From NCBI GenBank assembly GCA_943736015.1, contig OX031072.1, positions 16,705,501-16,769,500 on the forward strand: 64,000 nucleotides of DNA. The letters run 5' to 3'. This document shows positions 10,637 through 19,649 of the stretch, piece after piece (position 1 is the first letter of the stretch; each line of letters starts with the position of its first letter). This DNA comes from Tridacna crocea. Its lineage: Eukaryota; Mollusca; Bivalvia; Cardiida; Cardiidae. Made by a program: the position numbers and the translations under genes. The notes under the pieces were generated by a model. That model made no database searches. It had not been told where the DNA came from and saw nothing but the letters and a program-made list of their open reading frames with translations.

Positions 10637-10861
10637 CCCATTACCACACAATCCCTACTTTTGACGACCCTGAGAGAGGAGCCTTTAGAAAACATTGTGG
10701 GAAAAGGAGAAAATGCTGGTAACCAGCATTTTCTCCTTTTCCCACAACGTTTTCTACCCTTCACTGAACAAATTTCAAATTTTCAGTCACTTTTATTTTG
10801 TCCTCTGCAAATGCTTTCAATTTGGACAAACCCAAAATATTGTTGTTTGGTAAAGAGTTAA
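10633..10861 (+). repeat. TTAA-A MITE, plus, full-length reference copy
   Basis: Reference for the family: 229 bp including TTAA at both ends. The left end is CCCATTACCACACAATCCC and the right end is TTGTTTGGTAAAGAG. The core at 10688-10754 is a near-perfect palindrome, GAAAACATTGTGGGAAAAGG ... GCTGGTAACCAGC ... CCTTTTCCCACAA(T/C)GTTTTC, centred on 10721. Between core and right end lies TTTTATTTTGTC then CTGCAAATGCTTTCAATTTG. It has no coding capacity. TTAA flanks and CCC-starting ends suggest piggyBac-type mobilisation in trans (inference). Confidence 0.95.
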
Positions 10862-10885
10862 AAGGGTAGAAATTGATTGATTGTA

Positions 10886-11106
10886 TGATGTTTAACACTG
10901 CTTTCAACATTATTTCAGTTACATTGCCGGCCAGTACACAAATCTATGCTTACCTGGAGTCTCTTTTACCAGTGGTGGGAGAGAAATGAATTCTGTTGCA
11001 ATGACTATCATCAATCTTCGGAAAGAAATTGGGCAAGCCGGGGATCGAACCTACGACCCTCTGTTCTCAAGTCCTATTTGCTACCAACTGAGCTACCGGA
11101 GCTAGG
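10886..11106 (-). repeat. tRNA-derived SINE, minus
   Basis: The tRNA-like head on the minus strand has B box GGTTCGATCCCCGG (11038-11051) and A box GGTAGCTCAGTTGG (11084-11097). The body matches copies at 17057-17246, 37610-37830 and 55853-56130 (GAGAGAAATGAATTCTGTTG, GGAAAGAAATTGG), and the distal end has GTTTAACACTGCTTTCAACA. It looks like a mollusc SINE with a conserved central domain. Confidence 0.88.
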
Positions 11107-11107
11107 C

Positions 11108-11235
11108 AAAAGGGTAGAAAACATTCTAGGAAGAGGAGGTAGTGCTACTTACCAGGTTTTCCTCCTTTTCGTATCATGTTTTCAAAAGTCTTGTTTTTCA
11201 AGTCATTATAACTTGAGATTGCATGGTGAAATGCC
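11108..11235 (-). repeat. TTAA-A MITE, minus, half copy
   Basis: GGGTAGAAAACATTCTAGG through GATTGCATGGTGAAA. The left half is replaced by the SINE. Confidence 0.75.
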
Positions 11236-11349
11236 AAGGTTTTTTCTCCAAATCTGATCGATGATCATGAAGGTGGTAAAAAGCAGAAAGATTTAAAGAG
11301 GGAAACAACTAATCGTTTTATGCTTTAAGAAAGTGTCATAGTTGACAGT

Positions 11350-11671
11350 TTAATCCTTTATCGAACAATCCCTGGTTTTCACGACCCTGAAGAAGGCTTT
11401 TGAAAACATTGTGGGAAAAGGAGAAAATGCTGGTAACCAGCATTTTCTCCTTTTCCCACAATGTTTTTTACCCTTAAAAAAAACCAAATTTTAATTTTTG
11501 AGTCACCTTAACCCTTTCCCAAGCGACAAACTTTTGGAGTAGACCAAATTGAAAGGTTACTATTCCAGACCTGTAAAAACCAGGGTTTGTTTGCGAAAGG
11601 GTTATTTTTGTTATCAGCAAATGTTTTCAATTCGGTCCAGTCTAAAGTTTTGTTGACTGGTATAGAGTTAA
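11350..11671 (+). repeat. TTAA-A MITE, plus, carrying a nested short MITE
   Basis: Left end TAATCCTTTATCGAACAATC, full core, and right end GACTGGTATAGAGTTAA. It is interrupted at 11508-11605 by another TTAA element. Confidence 0.88.
11508..11605. repeat. Short TTAA-C-type MITE, nested
   Basis: TTAACCCTTTCCCAAGCGAC to GTTTGCGAAAGGGTTAT. The C-type ends have no core palindrome, and the host copy continues cleanly on both sides. Confidence 0.8.
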
Positions 11672-11853
11672 TTTGATATTGTTTAGAGAACAGGACCTGT
11701 TCCCAGTCAAACTGCTGACAACCAATCCAAATCTTCAGTTGATTGAACTGGCTTGATGTTATTTTTCTAAAATTGTTTTCTGAATCCTTACCAGACATCA
11801 CACAGTTTAACTCTTTACCAGTTAATCTCCTGCTTTATTCTCCCAAAGTTCAC

Positions 11854-12081
11854 TTAACTCTTTACCAAAGGACTTTTTTTGGACTGGATCAGGTTGAAAC
11901 CATCTGCAGACGACAAATTAAATCTTGTTAATGTGATGATTTCTGACTTTGATATGATAGAAGAAATTGTAGGAAAAGGAGAAAATGCTGGTTATCAGCA
12001 TTTTCTCCTTTTCTTACAATGTTTTCTATAGGCTTTTTTCTCAGGGGTTTTAAAAGTGGGGATTGTGTGGTAAAGGGTTAA
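11854..12081 (-). repeat. TTAA-A MITE, minus, full length
   Basis: TTAACTCTTTACCAAAGGAC to GTGTGGTAAAGGGTTAA with the full core. It shares its right TTAA with the next copy. A short end fragment precedes it at 11808-11853. Confidence 0.9.
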
Positions 12082-12280
12082 CCCTTTAACAGAGGACAAA
12101 ATTTTAGCCTTTTCCAGATTGAAAGCATTTGCAGACAACAATTTTTTTGTGCCACAAATGGTTCAATTTTTCTTCGATATGCTTGTAAACATTGTAAGCA
12201 TTTTCTCCTTTTCCCACATGTTTTCAAAAGCTTTCTTCTACAGGGTCGTAAAGAGTTGGGATTGTGTGGTAAAGGGTTAA
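12078..12280 (-). repeat. TTAA-A MITE, minus, left core arm lost
   Basis: TTAACCCTTTAACAGAGGAC to GTGTGGTAAAGGGTTAA. Tandem and same orientation as the previous copy. It ends 126 bp before the exon at 12407. Confidence 0.88.
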
Positions 12281-12406
12281 CTTTTATTCATCAGGATTTT
12301 ATAAATAGTTTAAATTTCTGATTCATCTTGTGGTCAAAACAAAGCAAATGAAGTGTTTTGATCTACTACATTCAGGTATGAATTTGCCATGATCATTACC
12401 TTTCAG

Positions 12407-13059
12407 TCAATGGCACCATCATACAAGATGCAGAACAGGCCATTGCCAGCCATACCCCCAGCCTCTGACTCGGCCCCAGATCACAGAGCAAGTCCACGTC
12501 TTAGAAACTGGACAAGTTTAGATGACGACGTCATTCCACATCATACCAGGATGCATAGTCAGGCCAGACTACGAGATAGCCCAAAACGACGTCCTCAGCG
12601 TCCACAGAGTGAAGTCATTCTGGACTCTAAACTGTATAATGCAGGAATTAGTGGAGACCAGCCGGGAGTGTATATTTATGGTTTTAAATCACATACTCAG
12701 AATCAATTATCTTCCCATTCACAAACCTCTCCAGATGGCCCATCAAAGGCTGGTTTATCAACAAACTTTAACAGTGGCAAACCTATGCATCAACAGACAC
12801 ATAATAAACTGGAAATGAACATCAAGCCAGGCCAGCAGCCATATTTATCCAAGGGGAGCAACTCCAATGGTAGTCTGTATTCTCCAAAGGGAAGTTACTC
12901 TCTTCAAAAGACTGGTTATGATAATATGCACAGTTTGCAGAATGGAAGTTCTGCCTCAAGTTCACATATACATTTTGTTAATGGAAGTCCTAATCACGTA
13001 ATTAATGATGTCACTGGGGAAGACGGCAGCCCAACAAAAACCAAAGAAAAAGGCAGTGG
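12407..13059 (+). CDS. Exon of PTB-SH2 adaptor: proline/tyrosine motif linker
   Basis: Exon of 217 codons plus 2 nt, starting in phase 0 after TTTCAG and ending AGTGG|GTATGT, so the split codon is completed by the next exon. Residues 11-17 are RPLPAIP, matching the RPLPxxP class I SH3-ligand pattern. Residues 54-66 are strongly basic (RLRDSPKRRPQRP). Tyrosines occur as LYNAG (77), VYIYGF (89, 91), SLYSP (158), GSYSL (164) and GYDNM (171); the last is a second Y-D-N motif. The remainder is Ser/Asn/Gly/Gln-rich and likely disordered. This resembles the linker of adaptors that recruit Grb2-type proteins once phosphorylated, which is inference. Intron retention past 13059 would soon hit a stop at 13160-13162. 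Confidence 0.88.
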
Positions 13060-13092
13060 GTATGTATTCTTTTCAAGATTTGATATATGTTT

Positions 13093-13160
13093 TGGTTTGG
13101 ATAAGTCCAAAACTTTGTCACTTTGTAGAGAGTTAGAAACCAGTCATTTAGTAAAGGGTT
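13093..13160 (+). repeat. TTAA-A MITE end fragments
   Basis: TTTGGATAAGTCCAAAACTT and GTCATTTAGTAAAGGGTTAG lie just after the exon 3 donor. Confidence 0.6.
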
Positions 13161-13379
13161 AGTTAGAGATCTTATGGGGACACTGATGTCCGGGAATTTC
13201 CACACAGATGAATACAATGTATGTATCACTCTACCCCTTTCCAGACTTGCTAAATTAAAATTTGACCAATGTTACTGGAGTAAAATTAATGTCTTCATAG
13301 AAAAAAAACCATTTATATTATTAAGAGAAAGGAATTTTTTTTTTCCAAGTGATACTGAAATACTGAGAAAAACTATGCT

Positions 13380-13598
13380 TTAACTTTTTACCATGCAATA
13401 TGGAGTTTTAACAACCCAGAGAAGAAAGGCTTTCGAAAACACTGTGGAAAAAGAAGAAAATGCTGGTAGCCAGCATTTTCTCCTTTTCCCGCAATGTTTT
13501 CTACCTATTCTAAGACAAATACCATTGTTTGAAAAACTTTGGAATTGTCTTCTGTAAACTGTACGAGTCTATGATTTTGCCATGTAATACAGAGTTAA
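13380..13598 (+). repeat. TTAA-A MITE, plus
   Basis: TTAACTTTTTACCATGCAAT to GTAATACAGAGTTAA, with the core present. Confidence 0.85.
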
Positions 13599-13698
13599 AT
13601 AAGCTGTTGTTCCTTTGCCACAATGTTTTCCATATTGTTGAAAAACTATATTAGCTTTTCCTACAAAATGTTTGTGCCTGTTATAGCTATTGATAGAT

Positions 13699-13927
13699 TT
13701 AATCCTTTACCAAACAATCCCTGGTTTTTACGACCCAGATGAAGAAGCCTTGTGAAAACCTTGTCGGAAAAGGAGAAAATGCTGGTGACCAGCATTTTCT
13801 CCTTTTCACACAATGTTTTGTTTTCATCTAAAGTCAAGTTTCAGTTTTCAAGTCACATTTATTTTGTCATCTGCAAATGCTTTCAATTTGGACCAGTCTT
13901 AAGAATTTGTTGTATGGTAAAGAGCTA
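13699..13927 (+). repeat. TTAA-A MITE, plus, full length
   Basis: TTAATCCTTTACCAAACAAT to GTATGGTAAAGAGCTAA. The core centre is GCTGGTGACCAGC. Confidence 0.9.
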
Positions 13928-14242
13928 AATCCTATACTGTGATGGGTTAATTATCACTTGTATCAATGGAGAGCCCTGTACTGGTTACAAACTAACAGTT
14001 CACATTCTTTAAGGGACCTTTTCAGAAATTTAATGGTATGTGAACCTTTTCAAAATCTTTCTATATCCTGTTTTTTTGGCCCTTTCTGACCTAAATAGTT
14101 TTTTTTTAAACCTGTCAAACCGTTGAAAGAACATTACTTTTGGAATGCTAAATTAATGAACTTTTTACTTTGAATTTTAACAAAAAATGCTAAAAATATT
14201 GCATTGTGGAGGCTGTCTAGGGCAAAAATGTGCAGTATTTAT

Positions 14243-14295
14243 CAAACTGGAGAAGATCCAAGATTGATTGGCCTTTTTCTGTAGTCTGATTTTGA
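14243..14295. repeat. TTAA-E hairpin remnant
   Basis: GAAGATCCAAGATTGATTGG and CTGTAGTCTGATTTTGA resemble the hairpin at 4380-4437. Confidence 0.45.
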
Positions 14296-14398
14296 TATCC
14301 AAGTACCATATGTGCAATTTAAGTTTATGTTAGCACTATATGGGTTAAATCTTACACTAGCATTTAGAGAGTGGGATAAACCCAACAGACATTTTCCA

Positions 14399-14613
14399 TT
14401 AACCCTTAGGCTATTAAGTGTGACAACATAATCTTTTGCAGGCAGTGTAGATCAAGATTAGACTGCACAGAATGTACAGTCTGATCTTGAATCTACACTG
14501 TCCAATAAGGAGATTTTTCTTCTCAAAAAAGAAATAGTTTGAAATGCCAATACTCTGGTTTTTACTATCTGCTTGAAAGTTCCATATTAGTTATTTAACA
14601 AGATAAGGGTTTA
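14399..14613 (+). repeat. TTAA-E MITE, full-length-like
   Basis: TTAACCCTTAGGCTATTAAG, then the hairpin GTGTAGATCAAGATTAGACT / AGTCTGATCTTGAATCTACA at 14445-14497, ending AGATAAGGGTTTAG. Other copies: 20396-20480, 22113-22185, 32374-32576, 52940-53095, 53681-53785, 55190-55301. Confidence 0.8.
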
Positions 14614-14669
14614 GAAATAAGGCCCGAATAGTTCAGTATCATGGCTGTTTTAATCGTGGGTGTCTTAAC

Positions 14670-14749
14670 TGAGCAGACAGTTTAAATCAAAGATCAGACT
14701 GCATGTATTATGCAGTCTGATCTTTACTGTAAACTGGCTGCAATGGAAG
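14670..14749. repeat. TTAA-E hairpin copy
   Basis: CAGTTTAAATCAAAGATCAG and CTGATCTTTACTGTAAACTG are inverted around TGCATGTATTATGCA. Confidence 0.8.
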
Positions 14750-14769
14750 TCATTTTTACGAAAGGGGTA

Positions 14770-14972
14770 TTAACTCATTACCAAACAACAAAATTTTAGA
14801 CTGATCAAAATTGAAAGCATTTGCAGATGACAAAATGTAAGTGACTGAAAATTTGAAATTTGTTTTGTGAAGGGTAGAAAACTTACCAGCATTTTCTCCT
14901 TTTCCCACAATGTTTTCTAAAGCCTTCTTTCCGAGGGGCGTCAAAAGTATGGATTATGTGGTAATGGGTTAG
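14770..14972 (-). repeat. TTAA-A MITE, minus, left core arm deleted
   Basis: TTAACTCATTACCAAACAAC to GTGGTAATGGGTTAG. Head-to-head with the next copy. Confidence 0.9.
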
Positions 14973-15188
14973 TCCTTTCCCACACAATTATGCCTTTTGA
15001 CGACCCTAGGAAAGAAGTCTTTAAAAAAAAACATTGTGGGAAAAGGAGAAAATGCTGGTAACCAGCATTTTCTCCTTTTCCTTCAATGCTTTTACACCTG
15101 TCAATAAACAATTGCACCATTTGAGCCACATTGAAATTGTTGTCTGCATGTGGACAGAACAAAAATTCTGTTATCTGGTAAAGGTCTA
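14969..15188 (+). repeat. TTAA-A MITE, plus
   Basis: TTAGTCCTTTCCCACACAAT to TATCTGGTAAAGGTCTA with the full core. It forms an inverted pair with 14770-14972. Confidence 0.88.
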
Positions 15189-15337
15189 TCAAAGGTTAAA
15201 ACCCATTGACATTTCAGAAGTTGTCTGATATTTTGTTTCATAGATTATCATCAGTTGAATCATTAACAATAGCAGTTGTTTAAAAATATGGCTTTTACCT
15301 GTTTGATTCTTTTATCAGAATGATCAATCCCAATTTT

Positions 15338-16130
15338 AAGCTCACCTTAGCACAACATGCTCAAGGGGAGCTTTTAGGATCACCAGGTGTCCGTCGTCCA
15401 TCATGCATCGTCAACAATTCTTTAAACATCAACTCCTCCTAAACCGCTGGGCCAATTCGGACCAAACTTGGCAGGAATGTTCCTTAGGAGGTCCTCTTTA
15501 AAAATTGTTCACAGAATTGGATTCCGTCAAAAACTCTGGTTGCCATGGCAACTAAATGGAATTTTCTAAGAAATTCTTTAAAAATCTTCTTCTCTGAAAC
15601 CGCTGGCCAGATTTTAAAATAATTTCACAGAGATGTTCCTAAGTTGACCTTTTTCGAAAATTGTTGGTGAAATTTTGATCCGTCAAGAAACATGGCTCTG
15701 GTGAATGGGGGCTACTTGCACTATACAGAAATGAAGAAATTCTTAAAAATTTTTCTTCTCTGAAACCACTGGTCAGATTTTGAAATAATTTCTCAGGGAT
15801 GTTCTTTGGGTGACCCTTTCCAAAAAGTGTTCGCCAAATTTTTATTGGTCAAGAAACATGGCTCTGGTGAATGGGGGGCTACTTGCATTATAGGGAAATA
15901 AAGAAATTCTTGAAAATTCTTCTTCTCTGAAACGGCTTGACAAATTTTGAAATAATTTCACATAGTTGTTCCTTGGGTGACCCTTTTCAAAAAATGTTCA
16001 CGAAATCTTGATCCGTCAAGAAACATGGCTCTGGTGAATGGGGGCTACTTGCACTATACAGAAATGAAGAAATTCTTAAAAATTCTTCTTCTCTGAAACC
16101 GCAGTTCAGATTTTGAAATAATTTCTCAGG
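15338..16130 (+). repeat. Tandem-unit element D1
   Basis: Starts AAGCTCACCTTAGCACAAC, with GTCCGTCGTCCATCATGCAT near the left. The interior is about four units of roughly 150 bp with TCTTCTTCTCTGAAACCGCT, TTTTGAAATAATTTC and GTCAAGAAACATGGCTCTGG. It is cut off on the right by a TTAA-A half copy. Its left-end resemblance to F suggests a related element class. Confidence 0.8.
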
Positions 16131-16272
16131 TAACCATCATTTTCTCCTTTTCCCACAAAGTTTTCTAACCTTCCCAACACAAATTTCAAATTTTCAGTCA
16201 CTTATGTTTTGTCACCTGCAAATGCTTTCAATTTGAACAATCTTAAAATTTTGTCGTTAAGTAATGAGTTAA
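16131..16272 (+). repeat. TTAA-A MITE, plus, right half
   Basis: From GTAACCATCATTTTCTCC to TTAAGTAATGAGTTAA. Confidence 0.85.
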
Positions 16273-16396
16273 CTCTTCACCAAACAACAGAATTTTAGAC
16301 TCTTTCAAATGGAAAGCTTTTGCAAACGCAAAATTTTGCAAAATTTTAATGCCACTCAAAAATTGAAATTTCTCAGGATTTTGTCCTGAAGGGTTA
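16269..16396 (-). repeat. TTAA-A MITE, minus, left half with odd end
   Basis: TTAACTCTTCACCAAACAAC into the arm, then a short junction to CCTGAAGGGTTAA. It shares the TTAA with the previous half copy. Confidence 0.75.
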
Positions 16397-16718
16397 ATGC
16401 ATCAAGCATGTCGTTTAGGAAATGAGTTTCTTAAGCTCAGTGCATTCTTATTGATCAATGTCGCATTCATATCTGATAGGTTTCTATGATACAAAAATAT
16501 CAAATTTCTATACAGAAATATCAGATTTCCCTAGATTATAATCAACCTAAGATTTTTTCTGTATATATTTTATGTACAATGTCACTATGACACATAGTAC
16601 CCAGTAAATCTGCCGAATTTCTGGGTTCTTGATGAAAGATTTGATCAGAGCATGCAAGTCTATCCCTACACCAAACAAGAGCGCCATATATGAATGTCAA
16701 CTCTGCCCTGCAATTGCT

Positions 16719-16928
16719 TTAACCCTTTACCAAACGACAAAAATTTACACATGTCCAAATTGAAAGCACTTGCAGATGACAAGATAAATGTGGCTCAAAA
16801 AAACCAAATTTGTTTTGGGAATGGTAGAAAACATTGTGGCTACCAGCATTTTCTCCTTTTCCTACAATGTTTTCAAAAGGCTTCTTTCTCAGGGTGGTTA
16901 AAAGTCATGATTGTGTGGTAAAGAGTTG
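16719..16928 (-). repeat. TTAA-A MITE, minus, left core arm short
   Basis: TTAACCCTTTACCAAACGAC to GTGTGGTAAAGAGTTGA. Confidence 0.88.
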
Positions 16929-16965
16929 AGTGAAAATTCGTAAGTTTCAGAAATTCCTATAAAGC

Positions 16966-17056
16966 TTTTACAGATGACAAAATGAAAGTCACTGTAAAAT
17001 TGAAATTCGACTTGGGAAGGGTAGAAAACATTTTGGGAAAATGAGAAAATGCAGGT
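16966..17056 (-). repeat. TTAA-A MITE fragment interrupted by SINE
   Basis: GCTTTTACAGATGACAAAAT to GAAAATGCAGG, followed directly by SINE sequence. Confidence 0.75.
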
Positions 17057-17246
17057 CTAGTTTTTCCAAGTCGCTGGCTGCTTTCCCACATAACCATCCA
17101 CGAAACAATGATCAGATGTGAGAGAGGAATGAATCCTGTTGCAATCAGTGCCATCAATCCTTGGAAAGAAATTGAGCCAGGGATTGAACCCATTACTCCT
17201 TGAGTCCTATACGCAACCAACAGAGCTACCGAGCTTGGCTTCGGAG
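17057..17246 (-). repeat. tRNA-derived SINE, minus
   Basis: B-box region GAGCCAGGGATTGAACCC and A-box region CAACAGAGCTACCGAGCT, with the body GAGAGAGGAATGAATCCTGT shared with 10886-11106. Confidence 0.82.
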
Positions 17247-17298
17247 AAAGAAGGCTCCATGGAAACATGAAAACATTGCTGTACAAGGAAAAAAATTA

Positions 17299-17605
17299 TA
17301 TTAACTCAATACAAGACAACAAAGATTAACTATTGTCCAAATTGAAAGCATAATGCAGAAGACAATTTCCGTGTGCCTTAAATGATGCATTTTTTTCTCG
17401 ATAGCATAGAAAATGTTGCAAAAGGAAAACCATGAAGAAGCCTCCTGAAAACATTGTGGGACAAGGAGAAAATGGTGCAAATTGTCTTCGATAGCATAGA
17501 AAACATTGTGGAGAAAGGAGAAAATTTTCTCCTTTCCCCGCAATGTTTTCAGGAGGCTTCTTTCTCACAGTGGTTAAATGTCGCCATTATGTGACAAAGG
17601 TTTGA
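17299..17605. repeat. Rearranged TTAA-A/B MITE with duplicated core
   Basis: TTAACTCAATACAAGACAAC at the left. Two core arms (17446-17480 and 17500-17550) include GAAAACATTGTGGGACAAGG and a short GGAGAAAATTTTCTCC palindrome. The right part resembles GCTTCTTTCTCACAGTGG. Confidence 0.7.
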
Positions 17606-17981
17606 CCACTATTTTTTCCTTCTTCAGCAATGCTTTCTCTGCTTCGAAAGACGTTGTTCATAATTTTAGACACACTTTATAATGATAGCATCTGTAATCA
17701 GTTTGAATTTGTAAAAGCGTCAAAGTACGTCCTCTGATAAATGGGTTAGTACAAATGGATAAATGTGCATGTCAGTCCAACCAAGGGACCAATCAATTAT
17801 ACCTGATTTACTTCTGTTTCTTTTGTTGTTGATCTTTGGTGTACAGCCATTTTGTTTTTTTTTTCTTTTTGTTCAAGTTGTTACATCCTGAGTCATTGTC
17901 TTACTTCATGAAAAAATTCTTTGGGTCTTTTTAGTGTTAAGGCCATGGTACATCGTTTAGGATTACACTGTCTTGGTTTCT

Positions 17982-18218
17982 TTAACCCTTTACCACACAA
18001 TCCCGAATTGTAACGACCCTGAAGAAGAAAGGCTTTTGAAAACATAAAACATTGTGGGAAAAGGAGAAAATGCTGGTGACCAGCCTTTTCTCCTTTTCCA
18101 ACAATGTTTTCTACTCTTCACAAAACGAACTTCAAATTTTCAGTCACTTTTATTTTGTCGCCTGCAAATGCTTTTGATTTGGACAAGCCTAAAATATTTT
18201 TGTTTGGTAATGACTTAA
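17982..18218 (+). repeat. TTAA-A MITE, plus, full length
   Basis: TTAACCCTTTACCACACAAT to TTTGGTAATGACTTAA, with a small AACATAAAACATT duplication in the core. Confidence 0.9.
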
Positions 18219-18668
18219 CCCTTTACCACACCATCCCGAACTTTAACGACCCCGAGGAAGAAAGGCTTTTGAAAACATTGTGGGAAAAGGAGAAAATGCT
18301 GGTTACCAGCATTTTCTCCTTTACCCACAATGTTTTCTACCCAGATCATTAAAAATTTCAATTTTTAAAGTACCTTTAACCGATTACCAAACGACAATAT
18401 TTTGGACTGGTCCAATTTGAAAGCACTTGCAGACGACAAAATAAAAGTGACTGAAATTTTGAAATTTGTTTTGTGAAGGATAGAAAACATTGTGGGAAAA
18501 GGAGAAAATGCTGGTTACCAGCATTTTCTTCTTTTCCCACATTGTTTTCTAAAGGCTTCTTCCTCAGGGGCGTCAAAAGTAGGGATTGTGTGGTAATGGG
18601 TTATTTTGTTGTCTGCAAGTGCTTTCAATTTGGACCAGTCTAAAATTTTGTAGTTTGGTAAAGAGTTG
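18215..18668 (+). repeat. TTAA-A MITE, plus, split by a second TTAA-A copy
   Basis: The left part at 18215-18378 and right part at 18601-18668 (TTATTTTGTTGTCTGCAAGT to TTTGGTAAAGAGTTGA) form one element with the 18376-18604 copy inside it. Confidence 0.9.
18376..18604 (-). repeat. TTAA-A MITE, minus, nested, full length
   Basis: TTAACCGATTACCAAACGAC to GTGTGGTAATGGGTTAT, inserted in the copy at 18215-18668. Confidence 0.92.
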
Positions 18669-18689
18669 ACCATTGGCAGTAAAAACAAA

Positions 18690-19275
18690 GAATATTGAGT
18701 CTAAACACCGTCATCACACATAAACAAGCAAACACCGGTTTGCAACAGCCAGACGGAGACGCTTTATTGGGCAGCACTGGCAATCCATATAAAAAATGTT
18801 ATATTTACCACAAGCTTATTTACATGAACTCAATACAAAACGTAAAGGAATTTCCTAGTAAGGATACTGGCCGTACACGTAAAACCCCTCAGTGAGAGGA
18901 ACCGTGTATCCGCAACATGCACGAAACAACGTAGTGTTTCTCAGACTATCCATAGGAAATCAGGGTTGGCGGATTTCAACCTACTACAACCGTTTTACTC
19001 CCTGAACATTTATCGGCTTGAGACAATATCTCAAAAACCCTCAGCAATTCGAATGGCGTTGGTAATTTGCTGCCTGTCTGTCGGACGTCTGACGTGGAAC
19101 TGACCGAATATACCCCAATACACCATGAAAATCCCGCCACTTCATGCTTCATGCGGATGGAGACACACAATACATATGTGTGCATCAACCATGTTAAGAC
19201 AAACATTCTCCGCTATACTACGTACCACGGAGAATTTATAAATACATCCTACTATTTTATTTGTATGTAGGGGTG
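18690..19275 (-). other. CpG-richer island, possible solo LTR (minus)
   Basis: Composition differs from the surrounding MITEs. On the minus strand it has TATAAATTC near 19235-19243 and AATAAAGCG near 18760-18768 followed by GT-rich sequence, the order expected in an LTR. I could not find clear TG/CA ends or a target duplication, and there is no convincing ORF. It could equally be another element or unique sequence. Confidence 0.35.
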
Positions 19276-19431
19276 ATACTTTGATGGGGAAACAGAAATT
19301 TATTTAACTCAGCTAAACAGTCCCAAGGTTTTGAAAACAAAAGGGAAAATTAGAAAATTCAAGTGATCAGAATTTTCCATTTTCTATCCATATAAAATTA
19401 ATAATGTCAAATCCTTCAGTCCTGGCCACAT

Positions 19432-19649
19432 TTAACTCTACCAAACGACAAAATGTTAGACTGGTCCATTTTCATAGCATTTGCAGACGTCAAACTGAGT
19501 GTGTCTCGGTTTATAAAACTTGTCTCAGAACATTGTGGAAAAAGGAGAAAATGTTGGTCACCAGCTTTTTCTATTTTCCTACAAGGTTCCCACAAGGTTT
19601 TCAGAAACTTTTTTTTCCAGGGTCCTGAAAATGAGGGATTGTTTGTTAA
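19432..19649 (-). repeat. TTAA-A MITE, minus, diverged
   Basis: TTAACTCTACCAAACGAC to GATTGTTTGTTAA. A fragment of the same family precedes it at 19305-19390. Confidence 0.82.

Larger units (their letters stand above)
9442..12406 (+). other. Intron, 3.0 kb, nearly all MITE and SINE
   Basis: Donor GTAAAG, acceptor TTTCAG. Almost every base belongs to a TTAA-A or TTAA-B copy or the SINE at 10886-11106. Only about 10140-10336, 11240-11349 and 12281-12406 look unique. Confidence 0.85.

Noticed and set aside
10408-10861. Recurrent short frames reading GENAGNQHFLLFPQCF-like peptides
   Set aside because: They are translations of the MITE palindrome and recur wherever the core occurs, on either strand. 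They are not genes.
11028-11106. Functional tRNA gene on the minus strand
   Set aside because: A and B boxes are good, but the sequence is the head of a SINE with a long body and other copies, and the arms do not all pair.
12389-12406. Translation start at 12389 for the 257-codon frame
   Set aside because: The Met lies in intron upstream of a TTTCAG acceptor, and exon phases join to the previous exon without it.
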